Source: JBBRBB01 sp038206235
Lineage (GTDB): Bacteria; Bacteroidota; Bacteroidia; Chitinophagales; Chitinophagaceae
Reading direction: 5' to 3'
Assembly: GCA_038206235.1 (NCBI GenBank)
Contig: JBBRBB010000021.1
Location: 14,139-78,138, forward strand
DNA length: 64,000 nucleotides
Positions within the stretch are counted from its first letter, which is position 1, and each line of letters opens with the position of its first letter. The translations under genes and the position numbers were made by a program. Positions 41,611 through 49,766 of this stretch are shown here, piece by piece. Below the pieces are notes generated by a model. The model was not told the DNA's origin. It did not search any database and saw only the letters and a list, made by a program, of their open reading frames with translations.

Positions 41611-42501
41611 TTATTGAATCCTACTTAAAAAATCTTTTGTAAAAATATCCGCTCCCTCTCCATTTAAATGTCCCTCATCTCTAAAAAGCTCCTCGGGAAA
41701 ATAATGTAAGCGGTTATTAAAATAATTCAGGAACTGAATATTTTCTTTCTTGCAAACCTGCTCCGCTTCTTTTATGCTTTTATCATACATTACATTGTAA
41801 TAATAGGGCGATGCGCATAGAACAAGCTTTATATTATTCTTTTTACAAAGCTCAATAAGCTGCAGAAAATAAGAGAACATGCTGCTTTCGAATTGCGTAT
41901 TCGAATAATCTATTTTTTTCAAACTTCTTTTTTCAGCAGGCAGAGGTAAATATCCGGTAATAGATTGTGTATCTTCTTTGCTTCCACGCATACTGCTGAA
42001 AGTTTCTATCACCTGGTTATTGAAGCGGTATGCATTCGACTTTAGCTGTAAGTTTTCGTAAGGTGAAATTTGCTCTAAGTCTCTTGTTTCAATAGCAACT
42101 TTGTCTATGAATGGATATAATGTGCTTAGGGGATTGAAATTGGGAAGCGGAGCAAACTCATCTGGTTTTACATCCACAATTACCATATCCGGTTTATGAT
42201 ATTTCATGAGTGTTTTTAATACCAGGAAATAGTAAAGAATACCTGTACCATCCTGCCCATAATTAATTGTTTTTTTTTGAAATTTTTCTTCAATGAGATG
42301 TGTGTTATAATGATGATTGGCCCTTGAAGAACCTAATATTATTATTGATGGCCTGGCTTCAAAAAGCTTATACTTCATTTCATAGATGCTGCCATTTTTT
42401 ACATGCATTACGGCATAATTCATAATAACACCGATAAGTTTGTCTGCAGCAAACAGCATTAAAAAGCAAATAATAAGTTTCGTCCAAAAGCTTAATTTCA
42501 T
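41611..42501 (-). CDS. Membrane-anchored SGNH hydrolase-like partner of the MBOAT
   Basis: 296 residues from MKLSFWTKLIICFLMLFAADK at 42501; the 18 open codons upstream overlap the MBOAT gene and are not signal-like. One N-terminal TM segment anchors a SGNH-type domain with GSSRANHHY (block I Ser) and DEGHLNGEGAD near the C terminus (Asp/His pair). Proteins of this shape accept acyl groups from MBOAT enzymes and transfer them to extracellular glycans (DltD/AlgX/PatB logic). It is 10 nt downstream of the MBOAT gene. Confidence 0.8.
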   Translation of the reverse strand: MKLSFWTKLIICFLMLFAADKLIGVIMNYAVMHVKNGSIYEMKYKLFEARPSIIILGSSRANHHYNTHLIEEKFQKKTINYGQDGTGILYYFLVLKTLMKYHKPDMVIVDVKPDEFAPLPNFNPLSTLYPFIDKVAIETRDLEQISPYENLQLKSNAYRFNNQVIETFSSMRGSKEDTQSITGYLPLPAEKRSLKKIDYSNTQFESSMFSYFLQLIELCKKNNIKLVLCASPYYYNVMYDKSIKEAEQVCKKENIQFLNYFNNRLHYFPEELFRDEGHLNGEGADIFTKDFLSRIQ

Positions 42502-42511
42502 TCGGCGCAGT

Positions 42512-43933
42512 TTAAAACTGAAAATATATAAAGGATGTATTACGCAAAGTGCCAAACAACAAGATGCTTATAATGATTGTGCTTACGGTTATTAACCGTA
42601 CAGCTAAATGTTTATGATGCAGCAATTGCACGTTTAACCCATATTCTTCAAAAATATCTGCCATCAATACAATAAAAATCCCGGCAAGTGAAACAAGCAT
42701 CCATGTAGTTGTTTTAAAATATAATTCTCCATTGATATTCGTAAATATTTTTTCAATAATATCCCACGCCTGTTGCATATTTTCTGCTCTAAAAAAAATC
42801 CAGGCAAAGGTTACCAATGCAAAATTTAAAACTATACCCGCAAACTTGAACGCTCCGTATGGGTATAGCTTTTTTTGATTGCCTGTATGCCATCGCTGAG
42901 ATAATTTATGCACAACAACAAAGCTGCCATGCAAAAATCCCCAGAAAACAAAAGTGTAGTTGGCACCGTGCCATATACCACTCAATAAAAAAACAATCAT
43001 CAGATTGAAACACCACTTCAAAGTATTTGTATGATTACCTCCTAAAGGAAAATACACAAAATCCCTAAACCATGTTGAAAGAGAGATATGCCATCTTCGC
43101 CAAAAATCTGATATGTTACCGGCGAGATAAGGACGCCTGAAATTTATCATCAAATCGTAGCCCATTGTTTTTGCTGCACCTCTTGCAATATCTGAGTAAC
43201 CGGAAAAATCACAATATATCTGTATGGCAAAAAAAAATGTTGCAAGCAATAAGGTGCTGCCGGTTTCATGTGTATATCCGCTGTATGCAGTGCCTACATA
43301 AACGGCAAGTCTGTCTGCAACAAATATCTTTTTAAAAAATCCCCAAAGCATAAGCTTTAAACCATAAGCAAGGTTTGATTCATTAAAAGCTTTCTTTTCG
43401 TGAAATTGATGAAGCATGTGCTGCGGACGCTCAATAGGTCCCGCAACCAACTGCGGATAAAACATTACATATAAGGCATAAATTCCAAAATGCTTTTCAG
43501 GTTTTTGCCTTACTCTATAAACCTCTATCGTATAACTCATAGCCTGAAATGTGTGAAAAGATAGGCCGATAGGAAGAAGAATATTAAGATAAGGAAACTG
43601 CAATTGGTGATTTGAGAGCGATAAAAAGCCATTAGTATTCTCAATAAAAAAATTATAATATTTGAATACTGCCAATACTCCAACATTTGCAATAATGCTT
43701 ACTATTAATAATAATTTTTTTTGAGCGCCTGAAAATTTTTCTAAATAAATGCCGACAAAATAATCAATCACTATAGTTCCGCCAAGGATTAAAATATATA
43801 TTGGCTTGAAGAACATGTAGAAGTAACAGCTTGCAGCGAGAAGCCATAGCCACCTGAATTTTTGTGATAAAAAATAATATACTACCGTAACTAAAGGGAA
43901 AAAAATTAAAAAATCAAAAGAGTTAAATAGCAT
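42512..43933 (-). CDS. MBOAT family O-acyltransferase (AlgI-like)
   Basis: 473 residues with about ten or more TM segments. It starts MLFNSFDFLIFFPLVTVVYYFL, has HISLSTWFRDFVYFPLGGN and the catalytic His in LLSGIWHGANYTFVFWG, the AlgI/DltB signature. It moves acyl groups (commonly acetyl) across the membrane for glycan modification. With the SGNH protein downstream it forms an acylation pair. The neighbouring neuBCA operon, convergent from the other side, suggests O-acetylation of a nonulosonic-acid-containing glycan (inference). Confidence 0.92.
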   Translation of the reverse strand: MLFNSFDFLIFFPLVTVVYYFLSQKFRWLWLLAASCYFYMFFKPIYILILGGTIVIDYFVGIYLEKFSGAQKKLLLIVSIIANVGVLAVFKYYNFFIENTNGFLSLSNHQLQFPYLNILLPIGLSFHTFQAMSYTIEVYRVRQKPEKHFGIYALYVMFYPQLVAGPIERPQHMLHQFHEKKAFNESNLAYGLKLMLWGFFKKIFVADRLAVYVGTAYSGYTHETGSTLLLATFFFAIQIYCDFSGYSDIARGAAKTMGYDLMINFRRPYLAGNISDFWRRWHISLSTWFRDFVYFPLGGNHTNTLKWCFNLMIVFLLSGIWHGANYTFVFWGFLHGSFVVVHKLSQRWHTGNQKKLYPYGAFKFAGIVLNFALVTFAWIFFRAENMQQAWDIIEKIFTNINGELYFKTTTWMLVSLAGIFIVLMADIFEEYGLNVQLLHHKHLAVRLITVSTIIISILLFGTLRNTSFIYFQF

Positions 43934-44074
43934 TCTTTGCGGTGCGTTGTATGCAGAAGAACAATATTAAAATTTATTTCGCAAAATCCGACTGCTAATG
44001 ATGCAATGAAGTTGTTTTTCTACAAGCGCATCCAGCTCTGAGGCAAGATTGTACGGGTAATTATTGCTGAATAG

Positions 44075-45001
44075 TTAACGAATTGTCTTTGATTTTTTAA
44101 GCAACGTTTTAGAGCTTCTTATTCCTAATTCCTGCAAAGTATATTTTGAAAAATCTTTATTGACCTTAATTTCTTTCAATGCTTTTAAATGCATCTCATC
44201 GGGAAGGTTCAATTCCTCATGAATTATTTCAAAGCCGCAATCAATATAGATTTTTTTGTAATCTGCATACCGAAGCCTGTTTTGATAATGCACATCTGAA
44301 TTTATCCATCGCCATGTTGACTTACTGAATTTCAAAAAATTATATACAGTTATCGTTCTGTCAAAATAAGCGTAGTGGTCATTCATATCTGCAAAGCAGC
44401 TAACAATACCGCCCGGCTTTATTATCCTGTATAATTCTTTAAATATTTTCCAAATGTCATCCTCAGGTATATGCTCCAGTGTAAATGTGTTGGTGCAGCA
44501 ATCAATGGAACAATCATCAAAGCCCGTTTTCCTTGCATCTAAGGGCGCTATATATTCAATCCCAAAATTTTGCTTTAAATCTGTTAGCGATGAAATTTGT
44601 TTTTCTCCCAAGCTTCTGCAGTCGCTGTTTATTTTACTAAAAAGTTTTTTGCTGCAGTTGTTAAGCTTTTTAATCATATCGTTTACAAGGCTCAATCTTA
44701 CATGTGGTTCAATATCTATCAATATTTGGCGGTTTACGCCTGCCATATAAAACACAAGCGGTACAGGTAAATCCAGCCCGGCTCCAAATTCAAAAAACAA
44801 AGCATTGCTTATATTCAAATTAGTGTGGTTACGAATAAAAGACAGATGTTCAACAGCCCTGCTTCCTCTTCCACTAATAATTTCCTTTTCTGAAACGGGG
44901 AAGTTCTTTGAAATTTTTGTTTGAAAAAAATAATTGATTTGCTCGTTAGAAGGAAGATAGCTAATCGCTTTTTGAATAATGGCTTTTAAAATCCATTTCA
45001 T
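44075..45001 (-). CDS. SAM-dependent methyltransferase (class I)
   Basis: 308 residues. AdoMet loop FFEFGAGLDLP (about 68-78), DIEPHVRLSLVNDM, and the post-II block DCCTNTFTLEHIPEDDIWKIFKELYRIIKPGG, with Methyltransf_11-type order. The N-terminal helix region KAIISYLPSNEQINYFFQTKI precedes it. A sugar or lipid substrate is plausible because surface-glycan genes are adjacent, but no substrate-specific motif is visible. Confidence 0.8.
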   Translation of the reverse strand: MKWILKAIIQKAISYLPSNEQINYFFQTKISKNFPVSEKEIISGRGSRAVEHLSFIRNHTNLNISNALFFEFGAGLDLPVPLVFYMAGVNRQILIDIEPHVRLSLVNDMIKKLNNCSKKLFSKINSDCRSLGEKQISSLTDLKQNFGIEYIAPLDARKTGFDDCSIDCCTNTFTLEHIPEDDIWKIFKELYRIIKPGGIVSCFADMNDHYAYFDRTITVYNFLKFSKSTWRWINSDVHYQNRLRYADYKKIYIDCGFEIIHEELNLPDEMHLKALKEIKVNKDFSKYTLQELGIRSSKTLLKKSKTIR

Positions 45002-45195
45002 TATTAACTCATTTCTTTTTTTGATGATGGTAAAGATAAATCAAAAGGGACCGTTCAAATTCTTTTGCCATCTAACCGCTGAATGCACTTCCGTAATTAC
45101 ACTAAATGAATGAACCCCCTGTTTGTGTTTGAACAAGAGAAGGTCCTTTTATTTTATCAATCCATATTCTTACGTTATTTGCATAAAAAGATTTC

Positions 45196-46083
45196 ATGTT
45201 ATCATTAAATCTTAGTGAACTCACAACTGCTGAAAAGCAAAACTGGCTGCTTCATGCAATTGCTCCCCGTCCGGTTTGTTTTGCAAGCACCATTGATAAA
45301 GAAGGTAATGTAAACCTAAGCCCCTTCAGCTTTTTCAATATGTTTTCTGCTAATCCGCCGGTAGTAATTTTTTCTCCGGCAAGAAGAATAAGAGATAATA
45401 CAACGAAGCACACGTTGCAAAACCTTATTGAAGTTCCGGAAGTTGTTGTAAATATCTGCGATTACAATATGGTGCAGCAGGTAAGCCTTGCCAGCAGCGA
45501 ATATGCAAAAGGAGTAGATGAATTTATAAAAGCCGGCTTCACTAAACAAGCGGCTTTCATTGTAAAGCCTCCGATGGTGAAAGAATCAAAAGTAAAATTG
45601 GAATGTAAGGTTATTGAGATAAAAAGTTTGGGAGAAGAGGCTGGTGCAGGTCAGTTGGTGTTTGCAGAAATGCTGTACCTGCATGTTGATGAAGTTGTAT
45701 TAACCGATGATGCTAAAATGATTGACCAGCGCAAGCTGCATCATATTGCAAGATTGGGCGGCGACTGGTACTGCGTAGTGAATGAGACTAATTTATTTAA
45801 AGTGCAAAAGCCAAATGTAAAAAGAGGAATTGGCGTTGACGCCTTACCTGAAAGCATTAGCACAAGCAGAATACTTTCCGGCAATCATCTTGGTCAGTTA
45901 GCCAATGTGCATGAAATGCCTGTTGTTGATGCAACATTTGATAATGAAAGATTGAATGATATTATACAATATTATTCAATTGACCCTGAAGAAATGGAAA
46001 AAGAACTTCACCTGTATGCAAAGCAACTGCTCGATGAAGGCAACGTGAACGATGCATGGCAAATATTGCTTGCTTCAGTTTAA
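45196..46083 (+). CDS. Flavin reductase-like FMN-binding protein
   Basis: 295 residues. Split-barrel flavin reductase domain (about 15-190): AIAPRPVCFASTIDKEGNVNLSPFSFFNMFSANPPVVIFSPARR is the FMN-binding signature. The C-terminal part (about 200-295) is a helical extension typical of the longer Bacteroidota members. It uses NAD(P)H to reduce flavin or a bound substrate. The divergent gap to the methyltransferase (194 nt) contains no clear promoter match. Confidence 0.88.
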   Translation: MLSLNLSELTTAEKQNWLLHAIAPRPVCFASTIDKEGNVNLSPFSFFNMFSANPPVVIFSPARRIRDNTTKHTLQNLIEVPEVVVNICDYNMVQQVSLASSEYAKGVDEFIKAGFTKQAAFIVKPPMVKESKVKLECKVIEIKSLGEEAGAGQLVFAEMLYLHVDEVVLTDDAKMIDQRKLHHIARLGGDWYCVVNETNLFKVQKPNVKRGIGVDALPESISTSRILSGNHLGQLANVHEMPVVDATFDNERLNDIIQYYSIDPEEMEKELHLYAKQLLDEGNVNDAWQILLASV

Positions 46084-46092
46084 ATTTGAAGT

Positions 46093-47007
46093 ATGAAATC
46101 ACTGCGTTGCATAATATTATCTTTTCTGTTATGCTCTTCAATACATGCACAGTTCATCTCTGCAAAAGTGATTGATTCATTTAACAACAATCCGCTTGCA
46201 TTTGCCACCATTATTTATGCGCACAAGAGCAGCGTTACCTATTCTGATGAAGATGGATTTTTTTATCTGCCTAAAGATTCACTCTACGGCAAAGACTCAA
46301 TCATTATTCAATATCTCGGCTATTATGATTTGATAGCGCCTGCCATAAATATTAGTAACAGTGCGGTTTTTAAGATGCAGCAAAGAGCTGATACACTTGC
46401 ACCTGTTGTGGTATCTAACTGCAGAAAAACAAAAGACTACACTATCAATAAACAAAAAAATAAAATTCATCACTTCAGAGGGCCGGGTCCCGAAACAAAA
46501 TTTGTTATTATAGCAAAATATAATAATCGCATTACAAAAAGCGGATACGTAAACAAGATTTCAATTTATATTGATAAAACTTCATCCCACTTCAAAGTAC
46601 CCTTACGCTTTCGCTGGTACGAATGGGATGATGCAACCCAAAGACCGGGGAAAGAATTAACTGACAAAAATCTTATTGTTTATCCATACACAGATGGATG
46701 GAATGATTTTAATTTAACCACGAAGAGCATTCGTTGTAAAGCAGAATATATAGTGTTTGGTCTTGAATTTATTTATCCTTTTGAATTTATTATTCAGTAT
46801 GCCGACTTAAAAACAGTTGATGAAAAAATACAGTGGCTGCGAAACTTGCAAAACCGTTGGTCTCTCGGTTTATTTCGTACCAAAGAAAGAACAGAAAGAA
46901 GCTTTTATATAATCAATAATGCAACCCTGAAAGATTATCCCTTGTATAATTCAAAATATTATGAACAGCCTGCACTGATTTTTACAATAAAGGCGTGTGA
47001 AGAATAA
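46093..47007 (+). CDS. Carboxypeptidase-regulatory-like domain protein, exported
   Basis: 304 residues with a signal peptide (CIILSFLLCSSIHAQ). The N-terminal CarboxypepD_reg-like beta-sandwich runs over about 20-90 (AKVIDSFNNNPLAFATIIY...YSDEDGFFYLP...IIIQYLGYYD). The remainder (KKTKDY...RFRWYEWDDATQRPGKELTDKNLIVYPYTDGWN) is an uncharacterised beta-rich domain seen after such modules in Bacteroidota. Likely surface or periplasmic. It begins 9 nt after the flavin reductase stop. Confidence 0.8.
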   Translation: MKSLRCIILSFLLCSSIHAQFISAKVIDSFNNNPLAFATIIYAHKSSVTYSDEDGFFYLPKDSLYGKDSIIIQYLGYYDLIAPAINISNSAVFKMQQRADTLAPVVVSNCRKTKDYTINKQKNKIHHFRGPGPETKFVIIAKYNNRITKSGYVNKISIYIDKTSSHFKVPLRFRWYEWDDATQRPGKELTDKNLIVYPYTDGWNDFNLTTKSIRCKAEYIVFGLEFIYPFEFIIQYADLKTVDEKIQWLRNLQNRWSLGLFRTKERTERSFYIINNATLKDYPLYNSKYYEQPALIFTIKACEE

Positions 47008-47039
47008 TTCTTTACAAAAATCTTTACTTTTGCTAAACT

Positions 47040-47279
47040 ATGTACACCACTTTTCAAATATGTGAAACAGAACTAAACGAAGACTTTCTGAATGTGGTTA
47101 AAAAACTATTCAGGAATAAAAATATTTCCATTACCATTGAAGAGGCGATGGATGAAACAGATTATCTGCTTAATAATCCTGCGAATAAAAAACGCTTACT
47201 CGAAGCAATAGAGAATGTAAACAGAAATCAAAATATGATTGAGGTTGATATGGAAGATTTGAAAAAGCATCTTGCATAA
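47040..47279 (+). CDS. RelB-like antitoxin, orphan
   Basis: 79 residues, acidic, with ETELNEDFLNVVKKLFRNKNISITIEEAMDETDYLL in the middle and a Met/Asp-rich tail (NMIEVDMEDLKKHLA). This matches small antitoxins usually paired with a RelE-type toxin in Bacteroidota. No toxin gene follows: the next 120 nt are a repeat array and the lysS promoter region. It could have lost its partner or act alone. Confidence 0.65.
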   Translation: MYTTFQICETELNEDFLNVVKKLFRNKNISITIEEAMDETDYLLNNPANKKRLLEAIENVNRNQNMIEVDMEDLKKHLA

Positions 47280-47322
47280 GCCGTTCTGTTTCTGATTCTT
47301 GCTCTATACCAGGTCAGCAAAA

Positions 47323-47370
47323 CCCAATGACCCCCAATAACTCAATGACTCCAATGACTTAATGACTTTA
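47323..47370. repeat. CAATGACT-type short repeat array before lysS
   Basis: CCCAATGA, CCCCCAATAA, CTCAATGA, CTCCAATGA, CTTAATGA, CTTTA run with an 8-10 nt period up to the -7 box of lysS. The unit family equals the one at 30338-30400 before the RND gene. Confidence 0.7.
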
Positions 47371-47372
47371 TT

Positions 47373-47380
47373 TATCTTTG
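47373..47380 (+). promoter_or_regulatory. -7 box of lysS
   Basis: TATCTTTG fits TAnnTTTG exactly and lies 23 nt upstream of the lysS ATG at 47404. The -33 region falls in the CAATGACT array and has no good TTTG. Confidence 0.5.
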
Positions 47381-47403
47381 CCCTCCTTTCAAAAAAAATA
47401 AGC

Positions 47404-48918
47404 ATGAGCAAGCATTTATCAGAGCAGGAAATTATTCGCCGCGAAAAATTAAAAGAATTACAATCATTGGGAATTAATCCTTATCCCGCAGAACTATTTC
47501 CCGTAACACATTATTCATCTGATATTAAAGAACAGTTTAGCGAAGAAGCTAAAGAGCAATTCAGCGATACAACTGTTGCAGGACGCATCATGAGCATAAA
47601 CGATAAAGGCAAAGTTTTCTTTATAAAAATCCAGGACAGCAAAGGCATTATTCAACTCTATGTGCGCAAAGATGATATTTGCCCCGGCGATGATAAAACA
47701 CTTTTTGATAAAGTTGTAAAACACTTAATTGATTTAGGAGACATCATCGGCGTTTCAGGATTTGTGTTCACAACAAAAACCGGTGAGATTTCTATCCATG
47801 CAAAAACTTTTACGCTTCTTTCCAAATCATTAAAACCATTGCCTGTTGTAAAGCGTGATGACGAGGGAAATGTATTCGATGAAGTTACGGACCCCGAATT
47901 CCGTTACCGCCAGCGTTATGCAGATTTAATCATCAATACTTCATCAAGAGATACGTTTGCAAAGCGCACAAAAATTATAAATGCCATTCGCAATTTTTTG
48001 AATGAGCGAGATGCATTAGAAGTGGAAACGCCTGTGCTGCAACCCATTCCCGGCGGCGCTGCTGCACGCCCTTTCATTACGCATCATAATGCATTAGATA
48101 TGCCTTTGTATCTGCGCATCGCAAATGAATTGTATTTAAAAAGATTAATTGTTGGCGGTTATGAATGGGTGTACGAATTCAGCCGCAACTTTAGAAATGA
48201 GGGAATGGACAGAACGCATAATCCTGAGTTCACTATTCTTGAATGGTACACTGCATACAAAGATTATTTCTGGATGATGGAAATAACAGAGCAACTTTTT
48301 GAAGCGGTTGCCATTGCATTGCACGGCACCACAGAAGTGCAGGTTGCAGATACAATCATAAATTTTAAAGCTCCTTATAAACGCATCACTCTTTTCGATT
48401 CAGTGAAAGAATACACAGGAATTGATATTAGTGAAATGAATGAAGAGCAATTGCGAACTGTTTGTAAACAACTGCATATAGAAGCCGATGCAAAAGCAAG
48501 CAAAGGAAAATTGATTGATGAAATATTCAGCGCAAAATCAGAATATAATTATTTGCAGCCAACATTTATAATTGACTACCCCATAGAAATGAGCCCGCTC
48601 ACAAAAAAACATCGCAGTAAAGAAGGATTGGTGGAAAGATTTGAATTAATAATAAATGGAAAAGAGTTAGCCAATGCATACAGCGAATTAAATGACCCTA
48701 TTGATCAGCGTGAAAGATTTCGGGATCAGGCAATGCTTATGGAGCGTGGCGATGAAGAAGCTATGTTTATTGATAATGATTTTTTGCGTGCCCTTGAATA
48801 TGGAATGCCCCCTGCAAGCGGCATTGGTATTGGGTTAGACAGATTATGCATGCTCATGCTCAATCAGCCGGCTATACAGGATGTATTATTCTTTCCTCAA
48901 CTTAGGCCTGAAAAGTAA
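47404..48918 (+). CDS. lysS: Lysine--tRNA ligase, class II
   Basis: 504 residues from MSKHLSEQEIIRREKL at 47404; 14 additional open codons upstream overlap the promoter. N-terminal OB-fold anticodon-binding domain (AGRIMSINDKGKVFFIKIQD). Class II catalytic core with motif 2 FRNEGMDRTHNPEFTILEWY and motif 3 GIGIGLDRLCML. Normal bacterial length. It charges tRNA-Lys. Confidence 0.97.
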   Translation: MSKHLSEQEIIRREKLKELQSLGINPYPAELFPVTHYSSDIKEQFSEEAKEQFSDTTVAGRIMSINDKGKVFFIKIQDSKGIIQLYVRKDDICPGDDKTLFDKVVKHLIDLGDIIGVSGFVFTTKTGEISIHAKTFTLLSKSLKPLPVVKRDDEGNVFDEVTDPEFRYRQRYADLIINTSSRDTFAKRTKIINAIRNFLNERDALEVETPVLQPIPGGAAARPFITHHNALDMPLYLRIANELYLKRLIVGGYEWVYEFSRNFRNEGMDRTHNPEFTILEWYTAYKDYFWMMEITEQLFEAVAIALHGTTEVQVADTIINFKAPYKRITLFDSVKEYTGIDISEMNEEQLRTVCKQLHIEADAKASKGKLIDEIFSAKSEYNYLQPTFIIDYPIEMSPLTKKHRSKEGLVERFELIINGKELANAYSELNDPIDQRERFRDQAMLMERGDEEAMFIDNDFLRALEYGMPPASGIGIGLDRLCMLMLNQPAIQDVLFFPQLRPEK

Positions 48919-49246
48919 ATTAAGCAGTGTTATCAGGGAATTTTTTATAAGTCATCTCCACGATAAAATCCTTAATATTATTTTTTTGATGAATGTTAAG
49001 AAATCTATTTTCAAACCATATACCTTTTAAAACCCCCGCCCAATCGGAAAAATAGGTCAAAAATCTTCTTAATAAAATCGAATAGAAACTTATTTTCAGT
49101 TCATTTGTTTCCGAATATACTTATTTTACTAAATATTTCCGTTCATCCATAAATTATTCCCGTTCATCGTTATTGAAGGTACTATGTATTGCAAGGTATT
49201 TATCTTTGAGTTGTAATTATTAAAAACAAGTACTAAAATAATTTTT
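48919..49246. other. Intergenic region between lysS and the 143-residue gene
   Basis: 328 nt without a supported gene. TATCTTTG (49201-49208) fits the -7 consensus and would give a leader of about 35 nt for the gene at 49247. On the minus strand, 48917 to about 49117 stays open but has no ATG, and the text resembles no family I know. No hairpin with a T run follows lysS closely. Confidence 0.4.
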
Positions 49247-49678
49247 ATGAGCAAATACTTTTTATGGATACCTTTTGTAATGGCAATAGGTACCACTCTT
49301 TATAATCCTAAAAAAGAAGTAAGAACAGTTAAGGCTGAAAACAAAAACATCTTACTTGCTGTCTATAAAGGAAGCGATTATACGTCTGAAGCCTATAATA
49401 ATACGTTGGCAGAAGTGCACATTGTAGTAGAAAAAGCAAATACAAAAGGTGAGCATGCAGTGGTTTGGGATTCAACCTTTCATTTAAAAAACCTAAGGCA
49501 ATACCCTTCTTTGGAAAAGGCACAGCTTGAAACAATAGTTGTTCCAAATGTAAACAACAAAAAAGAACATTTAGAAGTTACTTACTTTTTAACTTACGAT
49601 TCAAATGGCAGCGAATTGCAAATGCAGGGCACAGATGTGATTACAGAAAATAATAAGAAAGTTGAGATAAGTATATGA
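49247..49678 (+). CDS. Hypothetical exported or surface protein
   Basis: 143 residues. Short hydrophobic N terminus (YFLWIPFVMAIGTTLY) that could be an uncleaved signal anchor, then a beta-rich body (ILLAVYKGSDYTSEAYNN, VVWDSTFHLKNLRQYPSLEKA, TYFLTYDSNGSELQMQG). No family recognised. A clear intrinsic terminator follows, so it is monocistronic. Confidence 0.6.
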   Translation: MSKYFLWIPFVMAIGTTLYNPKKEVRTVKAENKNILLAVYKGSDYTSEAYNNTLAEVHIVVEKANTKGEHAVVWDSTFHLKNLRQYPSLEKAQLETIVVPNVNNKKEHLEVTYFLTYDSNGSELQMQGTDVITENNKKVEISI

Positions 49679-49695
49679 GCAATTCTTAACCTTTT

Positions 49696-49732
49696 AAAGC
49701 CTTCTCCAAAGCGGTGAAGGCTTTTTATTTTT
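49696..49732 (+). terminator. Intrinsic terminator
   Basis: AAAGCCTTC (49696-49704), 11-nt loop, GAAGGCTTT (49716-49724), then TTATTTTTT. On the other strand it could also terminate the gene at 49767-51593, as the A-rich flank is present. Confidence 0.85.
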
Positions 49733-49766
49733 TGGGGTATTGTGTTATTCTGATGGTGAATTATTG

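Noticed and set aside
48917..49117. Open stretch of about 67 codons on the minus strand downstream of lysS
   Set aside because: No ATG at a useful position, no recognisable family, and AT-rich sequence makes such openness plausible by chance.
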